A DNA stretch of 64,000 nt from Isoetes taiwanensis. Lineage: Eukaryota > Streptophyta > Lycopodiopsida > Isoetales > Isoetaceae. The stretch's first letter is position 1, and each line of letters begins with the position of its first letter. Below are positions 32,506 to 43,004 of the stretch, piece by piece. The position numbers and the translations under genes were made by a program. The notes beneath the pieces are model-generated. The model did no database searches. It was not told the DNA's origin and saw nothing but the letters and a program-made list of their open reading frames with translations. Where the stretch lies: the NCBI GenBank assembly GCA_021234155.1, contig JAJEKV010000002.1:41589203-41653202 (forward strand), written 5' to 3'.

Positions 32506-33060
32506 GAGGGAGAAGGATGGCTTACAGTTCTGTACATTTAACTGTACATGTATGATAGTTTGAGGTATACACCAGTTGGTAAAAATATGCCTGGTGTCTT
32601 TTGAAGAGAACTTGCTAATGAAAATTTTCACCTGATTGGTCTGCTATTCCTTGTGGTTTAGCTTGAGAGAAATATAAGCGGAGGACACCGAAAAACACTA
32701 ATCAGTTTTGTATATAGCCTTCTCAAATGCATCCTTTCATCTAAGAGAAAAATGAATGATCTCAGTATTGCCTTAATATCTGGCTGCTCGTTACTTTTGT
32801 GTGCTCTTGATTTCGAGAATCTTATAAGAGGTTATTCGGCAATTTTCTTTCGCAGTCTTATTAAACTGCAAAATAGTAAACCACTGCTAAGGCGAAATTC
32901 CTGGTAATTATACGATTTTGTTCTTTTTAGATAACCTAGGTTATTCTATGTCTAAGCGGCGCCTCCAGAAGCCCGCCGACGAATAATTTTTTTTTCATCT
33001 GTTGCACATGGTTGGTACTTTCTTGCTTCGCTCTGGCTAAACTCCGGCAGGGCAGCTATG
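32506..33060 (+). other. PRP8 3' UTR and downstream flank
   Basis: AT-rich sequence with no coding potential. The first 150-250 bp should be the PRP8 3' UTR. AATGAA at 32618 is a possible polyadenylation hexamer, but the cleavage site cannot be fixed by eye. Confidence 0.5.
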
Positions 33061-33499
33061 GCGCCTTCAACCTTCGGCTATGGCGTCTCTAAGGTCTAAG
33101 TCGAGGCTCTTGTTTTCCTTTGCTGTATTTTCTCAAATTAGTCTCTCCTGCTTTGCCATAGTCCTTGTTTTGAAGGCAGAGTATGCTCGATTCCTCAAAA
33201 CCTTTTGTGAGGAGAGTGAATCTATCCATAGGCGTCTTTGGCATCCATCGTATCTCCTCTTTTCATACTTCCGCCGGATTTCCTCTTACATGGCTCTGCA
33301 AGAAGCGTTCAATGGCCCTGCAGAGTCATTCTAAAACTGCAAAGTATTCTCGCTTGTCTTGCAAATGCAAGTCGGCCTTGGAAATGGCAAATCATCCCTG
33401 GAAATCCGCCTTGGAAATGGCAAAACGGGTGTACATAACAGTGGGACACAGAACATAGAAGGCAAGAAATGAACAGGGACGGAATTTCGCCATAGCAGT

Positions 33500-33589
33500 G
33501 GTTTCTGGCAGGAAACCGGCTGATAGCGGCGGCGCACGGGGCTAAGGCCCCTCTCGGCGGCGCTGTTAATTGGTTTTCTGCCAGAAACC
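33500..33589. repeat. Inverted repeat in an unassigned spacer
   Basis: GGTTTCTGGCAGGAAACC (33500-33517) faces GGTTTTCTGCCAGAAACC (33572-33589); the arms pair with one mismatch around a GC-rich loop. The surrounding spacer 33061-33734 holds short direct repeats (GGAAATGGCAAA near 33380 and 33412) but no gene I recognise. Confidence 0.6.
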
Positions 33590-33734
33590 CCCTCCTACCC
33601 ATGGGTTCCCTAGCACAAGAAATTTATTGCAGTCCAAACATCTCTCCTGGATTTTAGGAGCGAGAAACGCAGCTGAGAATAAGCTTCTTGTCTAACTATA
33701 TATAAGATAAGCTTCTAATTATTTTGTTTGGTAT

Positions 33735-34067
33735 TTGGGGACCATACTTCACGTATGGTTTTCGGGGATGTATGCATTTGAAATAGTATGTCCAGGCGCT
33801 GGTTGGATTTCTTACATGAATTTCACTTTGAGATTCGGCACATCCATGGGAAAGATAACCCAGTTGCAGATGCACTTTCCGGAATAAAATACATTAATGG
33901 AATGACATCTCTAGAAGGGGATCGCTTCTAACAAATCAGGGATTTGTATGAGAAGGATCAAGATCTAACCAAAAGAGAAGGTTCCCTTTGGGCACGAAAT
34001 GACAATTTATGATTCTATAAGGGACGCATTTATGTTCCCTTAGTAGAGAATCTTAGGAAGGAGATTA
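33735..34067 (+). pseudogene. RNase H end and integrase start (gypsy-3)
   Basis: After a degenerate DHTS block, the frame SMSRRWLDFLHEFHFEIRHI, HGKDNPVADALS is the typical end of gypsy RNase H. The integrase zinc region follows (DLTKREGSLWARND, YKGRIYVPLVENLRKEI). It breaks at the transposon insertion and resumes at 35372. Confidence 0.85.
34059..34067 (+). repeat. 9-bp target duplication AGGAGATTA, left copy (Pack-MULE)
   Basis: AGGAGATTA recurs at 35372-35380. Removing the insert and one copy restores the integrase reading frame (RKEI joined to MYEFHNTPQ), which confirms the insertion. Nine bases is the Mutator-class size. Confidence 0.9.
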
Positions 34068-34110
34068 CGGTGCTTCGAATGGCTCCCGAAACGAACTTCG
34101 CAAACCAACC

Positions 34111-35328
34111 GGGTTCGCCCAAGCGAACCCCAAAAATTCGCCCAGGCGAACCCGCCGGATTCGCCCAGGCGAACCCGCATCCCTGACGTGGCGGGAGCGT
34201 TCTGGGGGCAGGACCTGCGTGGCATCAGCTACCGGGTTCGCCCAAGCGAACCCAAACCCAGGTTAGATGTACGTGCGATGGGCCCTGCCACAATAAATGC
34301 CCTGCCGGGTTCGCCCAAGCGAACCCCTGCTGGGCGGGCCCATTAGCACGTATGGCATGCCATACAAATGTCCTGCCGGGTTCGCAAGCGAACCCCTATT
34401 TTGTAGTTCTGGGAAAATTTCTTGGGATTTTAGGAGAACTAAAAGACAGCGATCTGTGGGGAAGCAGGCTTCTAATAATGCCGGAGATGCAAAAGATCAC
34501 CAAGCTTCTGATTGAAAGGCATCCATGGCACGAAAATGATGTGGGCGTTCCACAAACGACTTATTTTCATCCGGATTCGGATCTGGACATCCGGCTATGG
34601 CAGAGGCATATTTCTTCAGCGCCCAGAAATTCCTTGGTCTGTTTCGCAGGCCAGCCGAGGCCGAATCAGAAAGAAAACATTAGAGGCAAATTGATTGAGC
34701 AGTGCATCCAAGAATCGGATTCTTGCAGCCTGAAAATCGTCGCTGTTAAGGGGGCTTACAGGAGGGAAGGATCCCATCTACTTTGCCTCGAATGCTGGAA
34801 AGATTGAAGCAACTGCTAGCAAATTTCAAATCTGGTCGGTCTCAATTATGGAACGGTCCTATTCTTCCTCTTTTTCTTCACACCTAGCTGCCAAATCTGC
34901 CCCGGTAATTGGTAAAGGGTTGAAACGATCAATTCTCTGAAAATATCGGTTCCGGCTTCCAGCATTTGCTTTGAATTGCACGACCACAGTAAACTGCGAT
35001 GGTGCGGTCGACGGGGTTCGCCCAAAGCGAACCCGTAGGACCCGGCGACACACCACCGCCATCACGATTTCTACCATGCGATTTCCGCCATGCCTCTGCC
35101 ATGCCCGGGGTTCACCCAAGCGAACCCGGTGGCCCGAATCCAGATCCATCCGGGTGCTGCCCGCGCGCATATGCCGCGCGCCACAAACCGGGTTCGGGTT
35201 AGCCCGCGCGAACCGGTAGGAATGCCACGCCGACCCCCTGCCATGCGAGGCCGCCCGCCACGTCGGCCCGAGGCGGAATTTTTGGCGGTTCGCCCAGGCG
35301 AATTTTCCGGGTTCGCCTGGGCGAACCC
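34111..35328. repeat. About eleven copies of a 20-bp palindrome (GGGTTCGCCCAAGCGAACCC type)
   Basis: Copies begin at about 34111, 34136, 34157, 34234, 34307, 34378, 35014, 35108, 35189 (degenerate), 35286 and 35309. The last, GGGTTCGCCTGGGCGAACCC, is a perfect self-complement apart from the central bases. They cluster in both arms of the Pack-MULE and leave the captured gene part free. They lie both within and inside the terminal repeats. Confidence 0.9.
34400..34760 (+). pseudogene. Captured fragment of a MUR3-type GT47 (exostosin-fold) glycosyltransferase
   Basis: One frame gives SSGKISWDFRR. After a frame change the next gives SRLLIMPEMQKITKLLIERH, PWHENDVGVPQTTYFHPDSD, WQRHI, LVCFAGQPRPNQKENIRGKL and IEQC. 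These match the GRxTWDFRR ... PWxxNDxxxPxPTYFHP ... FAGAPRP...SIRG.IIxQC sequence blocks of plant xyloglucan galactosyltransferase MUR3 and its relatives, Golgi enzymes of cell-wall synthesis. Only about 110 of several hundred residues are present, with at least one frameshift and no N-terminal membrane anchor. It is a captured exon fragment rather than a gene. Confidence 0.82.
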
Positions 35329-35371
35329 ACTTGGTTCGCGAACTCGGTTTCGGGAGCCAATAAAGTGGGCG

Positions 35372-36640
35372 AGGAGATTATGTACGAATTCCATAATACC
35401 CCACAAGGGGGTTGGAAGACATACAAATTGATTAAAAGACAATTCTTTTGGCCTGGTATGAAACAAGATGTAAAATCTTATGTATCACAGTGCCCGGTAT
35501 GTCAGGCGGTAAAAACGGATCATGGCAAAATGCCAGGATTATTACAACCATTACCCATACCTTTGGAAAGGTGGGAATGCATAAGTATGGATTTCATAGT
35601 TGCACTCCCACGTTCCAATCGACAACACACTCAAGTGCTAGTGATGGTCGATTATCTGACAAAGTATGCAAAGTTCTTAGCATTACGAGGTGATGCTACT
35701 GGAAAGTTCTTAGCATTACGAGGTGATGCTACTGGATATGATGTGGCCAAGAAGTACCTAAGGGTTGTGTACCCTATGTTTGGTCTGCCATGAAGAATTC
35801 AAGCGATCGAGACTCTAAATTCACGGGGCACTTTTGGAAAAATTTCATAAAAGGGCTAGGAGTAAGCCTCAGTATGAGCAGTGGAAATCACCCCCAAACT
35901 GATGGACAAACAGAATGAATTAACATGATCCTAGAGGATATGTTAAGAAGTTTTGTGTTTGAAAAACAGTCCAGGTGGGAGGAATATTTGCCCTTTGTAG
36001 AGTTCGCTTACAATAACGCATACCACACAAGAACCAAAATGAGCCCCTTTATGGCAGTGATGGGTAGGAACTCAAGGTCTTATACTGGGACTAACCAAGC
36101 CCTGAAAACTGATGTGGCTATCCATATGTTGGAAGATATGCAAACCATATTATATTAGTGTAGGGCAAACTTAAAGAAGGCTCAAGATCGAGCCAGACTA
36201 AATGCCAACAAACATCGTAGGGAGGTAACCTTCAAAAAATGTGAGTATGCATTCTTACAAATAGTTTACCCCGTGGCACTCAAGGTTGGGACCTTGAGCC
36301 ACTGGTCAAGGGAAAGATTCCCAAATTGACGCCCCGATATGCTGGACCCTTCAAAGTGTTAAGAAGGATCAATGAGACAACATATGAGTTAGAGCTTCCG
36401 GATGGAATAGGAGTGCATCCTGTATTCCATGTAAGCCAACTCAAGAAAGCAATATTGTCCACGGACAACGTAATTGCTCCAGCGACAATACCCCTAGCCC
36501 TTAGCTCTGAGGTAACTCCTGAGGCGATTCTAGACACTCGCATTCGGCAGCTGCGCAATAGAGATATTGCAGAGTACTTGATCTTGTGGCGAGATCAATC
36601 ACTCTCCGAGGCCACATGGAAGAGTGAAGAGTACGTGTAG
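35372..36640 (+). pseudogene. Integrase and chromodomain-type tail (gypsy-3)
   Basis: FFWPGMKQDVKSYVSQCPVC is the zinc-binding half and CISMDFIVALP the first Asp. DRDSKFTGHFW, after a frame change near 35790, is the second, and HPQTDGQTE carries the Glu. The next codon is TGA (35913-35915, in place of Arg). A 33-bp stretch is duplicated exactly in tandem (35670-35702 and 35703-35735), adding 11 residues. The last part (36326-36640) holds RYAGPFKVL, HPVFHVSQLKK and a degenerate chromodomain (EYLILWRDQSLSEATW). Confidence 0.88.
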
Positions 36641-36863
36641 CAAAACCCTCATTTAACTCAAAATCCGTGGAGGCCACGGAAAGATTAGTTGAGTCAACGT
36701 GAGATTAGTTACCGAGTACAATAAATTATGGGCTTGCATCAGGGATGGCAAGTAAGGAAGTCTGCAAACTATGAGCTACGAAACCATGGTCACGAGATGA
36801 CCCAGGGAACGCGAAATACACTCCCACAATCCTTGGGGACCAAGGATTTGAAAAGGGGAGGTA

Positions 36864-37255
36864 TGTTATGAACATGTTAACATACGTGGGGCAAAGGTAA
36901 ACTAAACTAAAATTCTTAGCTATGCAAACAAATCCTTCATTAAGAGGTGAGGTGGCATGGCCCGATTGGATGGGCAAGCCAACAGCCATCGGGCTGGGCT
37001 GTGGCATAGGCAACCTCTCGGATCTGCCATATCAGAGATCGATTTGATCCCAGGAGGAATCTAGAAGCCAGGATATGGATAGATTTGGCCAAATCGGCCC
37101 TTGGGCTTCAGGGGGAGCCCTTCACATCCCAGTTTGGGGCTCTATATATGAGACCCATATTTTCTTGAAGGGGAAGCATACTGGAAGCAAGAGCAGTTCC
37201 TGAGCAAATCTCTGATTGCTAACATCAATCTAAGTCTTCAGGGAAGACCGTAACA
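36864..37255 (+). repeat. 3' LTR of gypsy-3 (about 392 bp)
   Basis: It starts TGTTATGAAC after AAAAGGGGAGGTA and ends CCGTAACA, so TGTTA/TAACA ends are inverse. No second copy is in the window, so the borders are inferred from termini and polypurine tract. Confidence 0.65.
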
Positions 37256-38457
37256 CCGTGGGGGGATCAGGGATCCCGAGGGCAAAGGCTGAAGGTGTAG
37301 ATTGATGCGCTTTGTGGCATCTTTGAAGCCAAGATCCATTTCAAAATGTCATTCGGCTTAGATCCATGATGGGGCAATGACTGAGTTGATCTTACAGTGT
37401 AAATTTGTGACCATACAAATTGAAAGAACAATGGTTTTAGGGCGATCAATGAATGGATTCAAGAAATGTAAATATATTTACTTCATAACAAGTACACTCC
37501 AAATCGACAACCTTCAGGCTCCTTTTGCATCATTTTCACTCCCATGAGGAAGCAAATCTTGTCAAGAAGTATGGGAATTGTCTTGAAATGATGCACTTTA
37601 AAAAAAAAATTAGAATTCCTTCTTTCGTGGCTTAAACATGCCCCTCTGACATTCGCGAAGGCTAGTCCAAACCCTATCCATGCATGGCGTATTGTTGGAT
37701 GGGTGAACGGTGCCCATTCGATGGCACAGGATGGGATCCATGAGGAGCCATGGCACATCCATGACGTATGACACATTCACATGGATAAATTTCTTTGAAG
37801 CAAAGGGAGCTGGTCACAGTAGGCTTCAACGACGTACCAACATTTTCCTTCGCCACGCTGAATCCTCCACACAAATTTGGCTGTTGCTAGTGCGGCCTTA
37901 TTGCTAATTTCACAATTCCTGAAATGGCAATTGTGTTCAGGGATTTTGAAGCAGCGGTGCAGCTGGAATCAAAGATGACCTAAAACCATGTGAGTATAAA
38001 AGGCAGATAAGCCAGCTTATGCAGCATTCACATGAGTACGTATATTTGCAGCAGTGAGAGAGGTGGGCGTGACCAGCAGTGCAGCAGCCCTCTAGCTTCA
38101 ATTTTGCTGATATGGGTCATTCACACGAGTCGTATTTTAGCGCACGCCGAAACAATGCTGGAGCAAACTTAAGCTGCTGAAAAGTTTTTATTCAGCATCG
38201 TGCCGTTTATGGCGCGCGAGTTGAGCTTGAAATTTTGGTTTGGCTGATTCAACGCTTACTCAGCTGGAATGATTCAGCAGGGCATCTGGACACGATCACA
38301 TGAACCCATCCCAATTGCTAAAATTTGGTCTGCTAATCAAACTCCAGGCAGCCGTTTCCACACGAAATTTTGGAAGAATCTGGGAGTTTTGGACTTCTTT
38401 TCAAGAGAAATTCGTGCCCTCGTCTTGATTGTTTTTGCTGTTTTTGCTGTTTTTACC

Positions 38458-38729
38458 GTCTTGCAACAAAATCCGTCCTCCTATTTCAGTAAATCACTTT
38501 GTTTTTGCAGTCTTGCAACAAATTTCGTCCTCCTACTTTAGCAAATCAATTTCTTTCTTTCTGCCCTGCTCTGAATTCTGCTCCTTCCATTCCTCTTCAA
38601 TCTATTCCAGTCTCGTTGTTAACATCTGTTCCAGTCTACGTCTGTTCTATTAACATCTATTCCAGTCTCGTTGTTAACATCTGTTCCAGTCTACGTCTGT
38701 TCTGTTAACATCTATTCCAGTCTCGTTGT
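38458..38729 (+). repeat. Two short tandem arrays (53-bp and 55-bp periods) in the spacer 37256-38828
   Basis: A 53-bp unit starting GTCTTGCAACAAA is doubled at 38458-38563. A 55-bp unit with ATTCCAGTCTCGTTGTTAAC is present 2.3 times at 38603-38729. Both are pyrimidine-rich and stand just before the Harbinger Myb-like ORF, perhaps in its leader. The rest of 37256-38457 shows no gene. Confidence 0.75.
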
Positions 38730-38828
38730 TCCAATTGTCCCTTTTTTTTTTTCATTTTCAAAGTCCCAAAGGTTTGTGGATGAAAAGATTTCAAAGCCTT
38801 AAAGGTTTCAAAGCCTCATTTCATTGCC

Positions 38829-39900
38829 ATGGATTTGAATAGTTTCCCTCTAGAATACACCCTTGATTTTGACATGTATGAGGACTCCCAAGGGGTGGAG
38901 ATGGTAGCTTCCACACAAATGGACATTTCATACGTAGCAGACATGCCAATGGCCGAGGAATTGGAGGATCAAGTTGAAAAGAAAAGTAGGACATTGTGGC
39001 CTTTGAAATGTGTTGATAGCTTGTTGGATGAGTTTGCAGACATTAAAATGAACATTATTCAGAATGGTAATTTTGGAGCTAAGCATTATGAGCTCCTAGC
39101 AAGTCGTGTCAATAAAGGATATGGGAACAAATTATACTTCGAAGCAAGTTAAGAATCGTACGGAGCATATGATTAGACGTTATAAGGAGGAGAGGCAGCA
39201 GGAGTCTGGAACTGGTGGGATGCCAAGCACATGGCAATATTTTGATATGCTTGATCAGGTTCTAGGGAACTCCTCCAAGTGTGGTGGGTTATCAGGTGGT
39301 TCTACGGACGAAGGGTTCAGGTCCAAAGACATGTCTAATTCCAAGAAGAGTGGGAAACGAAAGCGTGTACTTCAAAGTGATTCTAATGTGGAGCACGGAA
39401 ATAGAAAAGCATCAAAAGCTAGCTCACTGAACGTGCCAGCTATAACTTTGGAGTCTGCTGAAGTTTGCATCACCATCATTGAGCCCGATAGTCAGGAAGA
39501 GGAGAAGGTGGAGAATGAAAAGGATATTAGTGAGCACACTCCAAAGACTATTGAGAAGGAGAAGTGTGGCCAAAGGAATAGCACCTCCAGTCTACGTGGT
39601 CAAAAAACGAAGTCGAAACGTGGGGAAGATAGTGTCAGGGGTGCAGCTGCAATACTTGCAGAAGCAATGAAGGATATCACTGTAATACACAAGGACGTGA
39701 AGTTATTAGAGATACATGCAAAGAAAGATGCACAAGAGAAAAGCGAGCAGATGCACATGCGTCTAGCAGAGATGCAAATGCGCTTGCAAATGGAGTTGAG
39801 TGCACGTTTTTCATCTGCACAGCCAAACAATGCAAGCCAGGCACAATGGGAAGGGGATCGCTTCAACTATGAAAGTCATGATTCCAACTACCATCAGTGA
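38829..39900 (+). pseudogene. Harbinger Myb/SANT-like DNA-binding protein
   Basis: ATG 38829 begins an acidic N-terminus, then a trihelix of Myb/SANT type (DEFADIKMNIIQNGNFGAKH, KGYGTNYTSKQVKNR after a frame step, YKEERQ, WQYFDMLDQVLG). A one-base change near 39124 shifts the frame. The second frame runs to the stop at 39898 through a Lys/Ser-rich linker and a Met/Gln-rich helix (MHMRLAEMQMRLQMEL) that could dimerise. About 355 residues in all if the frames are joined. In these transposons the partner protein binds DNA and imports the transposase. Confidence 0.8.
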
Positions 39901-40124
39901 ACTCTTCCTTTGCAAGTTTAGGATTTAGAGTGATATGTTTCTATGATTGATTGTGATTATGTTTTTCATTGTGATTATGCAATTGAAATGTAATGTTTTT
40001 ATTTATGCTTGAGTTATGAAGATGTTAGGCAACAACCAAAGTTGTGATATGTGTAGTATTAAAATAACTTAATCTCGATCTACACTCTTAAAAAAATTTA
40101 AATTTAGAAAAACTTAATCTCAAT

Positions 40125-40255
40125 TAAAATATGATCTCAATACTTAAAAACTCAATATATGATCTCAAATACTTAGATATGATCTCAATAAATACTTAAA
40201 TATATGATCTCAATACTTAAATACTTAAAAATATGATCTCAATATATCAAACCAT
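40125..40255. repeat. AT-rich tandem repeat (ATATGATCTCAATACTTAAA units)
   Basis: Six imperfect units of about 20-25 bp lie between the two convergent Harbinger genes. A pyrimidine/polyC tract follows at 40261-40310. No coding potential. Confidence 0.8.
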
Positions 40256-40422
40256 TGAGCTTTCCTTTTTTTTTTGTCCCCCCACCCCCTTCCCCCTTTT
40301 TTCTCTTCCGGACAGAGGTAACCCTTCAATACATTCAATGTAATAGGTTCTTGTCACGCATGTACTTGAAGATTGTTCTTCGAAGTAGGTTACCTTCGTG
40401 GCGTCGCCTGCTTTCCCCTTGT

Positions 40423-41520
40423 TTAACTCCTTCCCCCATAAATTACAACATTGCCAGGAATGCTCTCTTCCTTACCATCGAGTTGCAAGAAGAAGTGCAG
40501 AACGCAACAAGCAATGACTACACGAGGTGCATGTGGCAACCGAATTGGCATGGACTCCAGTATCTTCCAACGACCCTTAAGTAAAGCAAATGAATTCTCA
40601 ATGACAACCCTGACATGAGACAAGCGTCTTGAGAAAACAATACCATCAGCTGTATCATCATTCTTCCTCCTCTTCACGATCACCATAAATGAAAAGGCTG
40701 GATAGCTAGAATCTCCCAGTATGAAAGGTTTAATTCTCACACCACGAAGTCTCCTTATAGGCATTGTTAAAATTTATCTTGTCACGAGCTTCCCATAAAG
40801 AGGTGATGCATAAAAATGACGTGTGTCATGAGTGCCACCAGGGGCATCACAACATACATCCCAGAAAATTTTGCTGGCATCACAAACAACTTGTAACAAT
40901 ATTGAATGAAAGTGTTGTCAGCACCGGTAATCAGCTGGAGTGTAATGTGTTTCTGGCTTAAAACGAAGGGGAATGTGTGATCCATCAATTACACCTGCTA
41001 CCTGAGGCACTCCAGAGATAGATTCAAAATCTTCTATGATCTCTCGCAATCTAGGACCGTCTAGGCTTGCTGAAATCTCTTCTTAAACACGTAGCTATCC
41101 TTGTGTACTTGTGGATTGTTGATGAACTGATACCAAATAACTGAGAAATGACAATGCAATTGTCTTTATGAGCCAACCTGAAAATCACACATGTTATCAA
41201 TTGGCTCACACACCATTTCCATGGAATCTGCCTCTGGGATGTGTGGGGCAACCAATCTTAGCAAATTCTCAAAGTTCGTTGGACACATCCTATAGAAACA
41301 CCCGAAGTTATAAGAACCCGAGATGCTACCTTCTAACCATAGTGAAGAGCTAAGGTCCCTCCAGAACACCACTTATTGTGGAAAAATCCAGTACTCGCGA
41401 GGTCTCCTCGAGTTCAAACCCAAAATAATAAAAAGACAGCAACACAGGATTTGCAATAACAGATTGAAATAATTGATTCATTATATCTTCGTCGTCCTCC
41501 CATAGATCGCGAACAAAATC
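40423..41520 (-). pseudogene. Harbinger transposase, DDE_Tnp_4 type
   Basis: The reverse-strand frame shows NFLDFVRDLWEDDEDIMNQL near the start, then AGVIDGSHIPLR (first catalytic Asp), CCDAPGGTHDTRHFYASPLY (second Asp, usually GWPGSxHDxRxF), GDSSYPAF, and VRVVIENSFALLKGRWKIL (catalytic Glu). The catalytic residues are all present, but several stops (for example TGA for Trp after DYRC) and frame changes in the N-terminal third inactivate it. The enzyme would cut and paste the element at TWA sites. Confidence 0.88.
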
Positions 41521-43004
41521 CAAGAAATTGGATGTCTTTGAGGTTGCCGGACAAGGAGGTCAAGCGGGGAGGCTATCCTTCAAGATCTTCCAGGACTACA
41601 TTGTTGTAGACCTTGCAAGCTTTAGAATTGTCAGTGTGCAACCACAGGCACTGTACAAATACATTTCACATTACCGGAGCAAACGAATCCTGGCTACAAT
41701 TATTAGACAGGTTTGTTCTAGTCAGAAGGACTTTCCAGTCAGTGAGTCTGAGCACGAGGAAGCAGGCCAAGAATCACCTTCTGCTAGTACTTCTAGGAGG
41801 GAAACAGATGGAAGTTCCGAGGAAGAAGTAGAGGAACAGCCCCCAGAGCAGCCCAAGAAACTTAGCAGGCCAAGAAACACTGTGGCTACTAAAGAACCAA
41901 AAAAAAGAAAAGTACAGCAGTTTGAAATAGAAGAAACCCCCGAGGAGAGCACAAAGAAAAGAAAAGGAAAAGCAAAAGCTCCCGGGTTTGCAATAAAGGA
42001 GAAGAAAGTTGACAAGACCTCTGAAAGAATGGAGGTAATAAACAGAGATAAGTTCATACAGGGGGTGATCTATCTTCCAGTCACATGCATGAGGCTGCCC
42101 CCTAAGAATGAAGCTGGTGAACGGCCACTTCAGGTTCGAAAAATCTACGCCGATCACTTGAGGAACCTGAAGGACAGAATAAGGAGCAATTCCAACGCTC
42201 ATGTGGCCCCCATTGTGGTGCTTGTTGACAGGGAGCAGTGCACAAACCCCCAAGACTATGACAGGGAAAATGCAGAAACCTACACGCACTATGTCTTTGG
42301 GGGAGACCACAGCTTTAAAGCTAGAAGGCAACTGTACAAAGAAAAGAACAACCCGAGATACCTTTCAGTTCTTTGTGCAGTTTACTGTGGCCTGACAGAC
42401 GAGGAAGCTAAAATTGTGGCCAATACGCACAACGCTGATAACGAGTACAAACTGAAGATGAGCTTTGTCGACAAGATAAGGTTCATGCACAGGGAGTACG
42501 TCATATTTAAAGAAAAGTATGGCGAGGACTTAAAGAAACTAGCCAACTCTTTGGAACTTAAGGAGGCGTGTGCAATAGAGTGCTGCCTTAAGTACGATGA
42601 GGTGAACAAACGGTAGTCACTTATCAGCCACGACAACTGGTTTCAGCTTGCGTTCAGAGATGGCCGAGTATGTTATTTTTGTATTCCAGAATACGCTTTG
42701 TGTGTTTGTTGTCGTTGAACGCTCTAACAGCCTTCTATTTTCGAGTGCAGATCTAGGAGCTGCAGAACGAAATTTTCAATATGTTCGAACGGGGAGAGCT
42801 GAAGAGCAAGGGAAAGGTGTCCGACAAAAAGAAGGGTGCCGACGTCCCAAAAAAGGAGATGACAATTACAGTGTGGAGGGAGTTGCATGGCTTCACCAAT
42901 ATGGATTTGCTAGAAAGGCTCCTCCAGAAAGTTGTTGACAAAGACTTCACACTGGAAGAAATGTCCAAAGAACTGTACAAGTAAGTTGATATTTAAGTTT
43001 CGAT

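Larger units (their letters stand above)
34068..35371. mobile_element. Non-autonomous Mutator-like transposon (Pack-MULE), 1304 bp
   Basis: It is bounded by the 9-bp duplication. Its ends are inverted repeats: TGGCTCCCGAAAC at 34080-34092 faces GTTTCGGGAGCCA at 35347-35359. Similarity runs from the outermost bases about 40 bp inwards, including the first and last copies of the GGGTTCGCCC palindrome. It encodes no transposase. Instead it holds a fragment of a host GT47 gene, the hallmark of a Pack-MULE. Confidence 0.85.
33735..37255 (+). mobile_element. gypsy-3: 5'-truncated Ty3/gypsy element with chromodomain-type tail
   Basis: It starts within RNase H, continues through integrase (split by the Pack-MULE at 34068-35371) and a chromodomain-like C-terminus (to 36640), then non-coding sequence, a purine-rich AAAAGGGGAGG and a short LTR (36864-37255). 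The 5' half is missing, replaced by the spacer after PRP8. It is a different lineage from gypsy-1 and -2, with distinct protein sequence and a 392-bp LTR. Confidence 0.85.
38829..41520. mobile_element. PIF/Harbinger DNA transposon (Myb-like gene plus DDE transposase)
   Basis: A forward Myb/SANT-like ORF and a reverse DDE_Tnp_4 transposase converge, the two-gene layout of plant PIF/Harbinger elements, in which the Myb-like protein helps the transposase bind. Both genes are broken. I could not find terminal inverted repeats or a 3-bp duplication. The right side appears truncated, because the transposase N-terminus lies only bases from the next gene's first exon. Confidence 0.85.

Noticed and set aside
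33080-33334. 84-codon ORF with a hydrophobic N-terminus as a secreted peptide gene
   Set aside because: No conserved family, poor downstream composition, and it lies in repeat-rich spacer. Not enough support.
34111-35328. GGTTCG repeats as tRNA genes (T-loop) or a CRISPR array
   Set aside because: No cloverleaf can be drawn around them, spacing is irregular, and the units are palindromes within a transposon in a plant genome.
41528-41530. Start codon of the methyltransferase gene at 41528
   Set aside because: The codon is TTG; the frame is open upstream to 41477 and no ATG fits. The true start is probably in a lost or unseen upstream exon.
41722-42331. Reverse-strand ORFs over the methyltransferase exon 1
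   Set aside because: Shadows of the Glu/Lys-rich coding strand.
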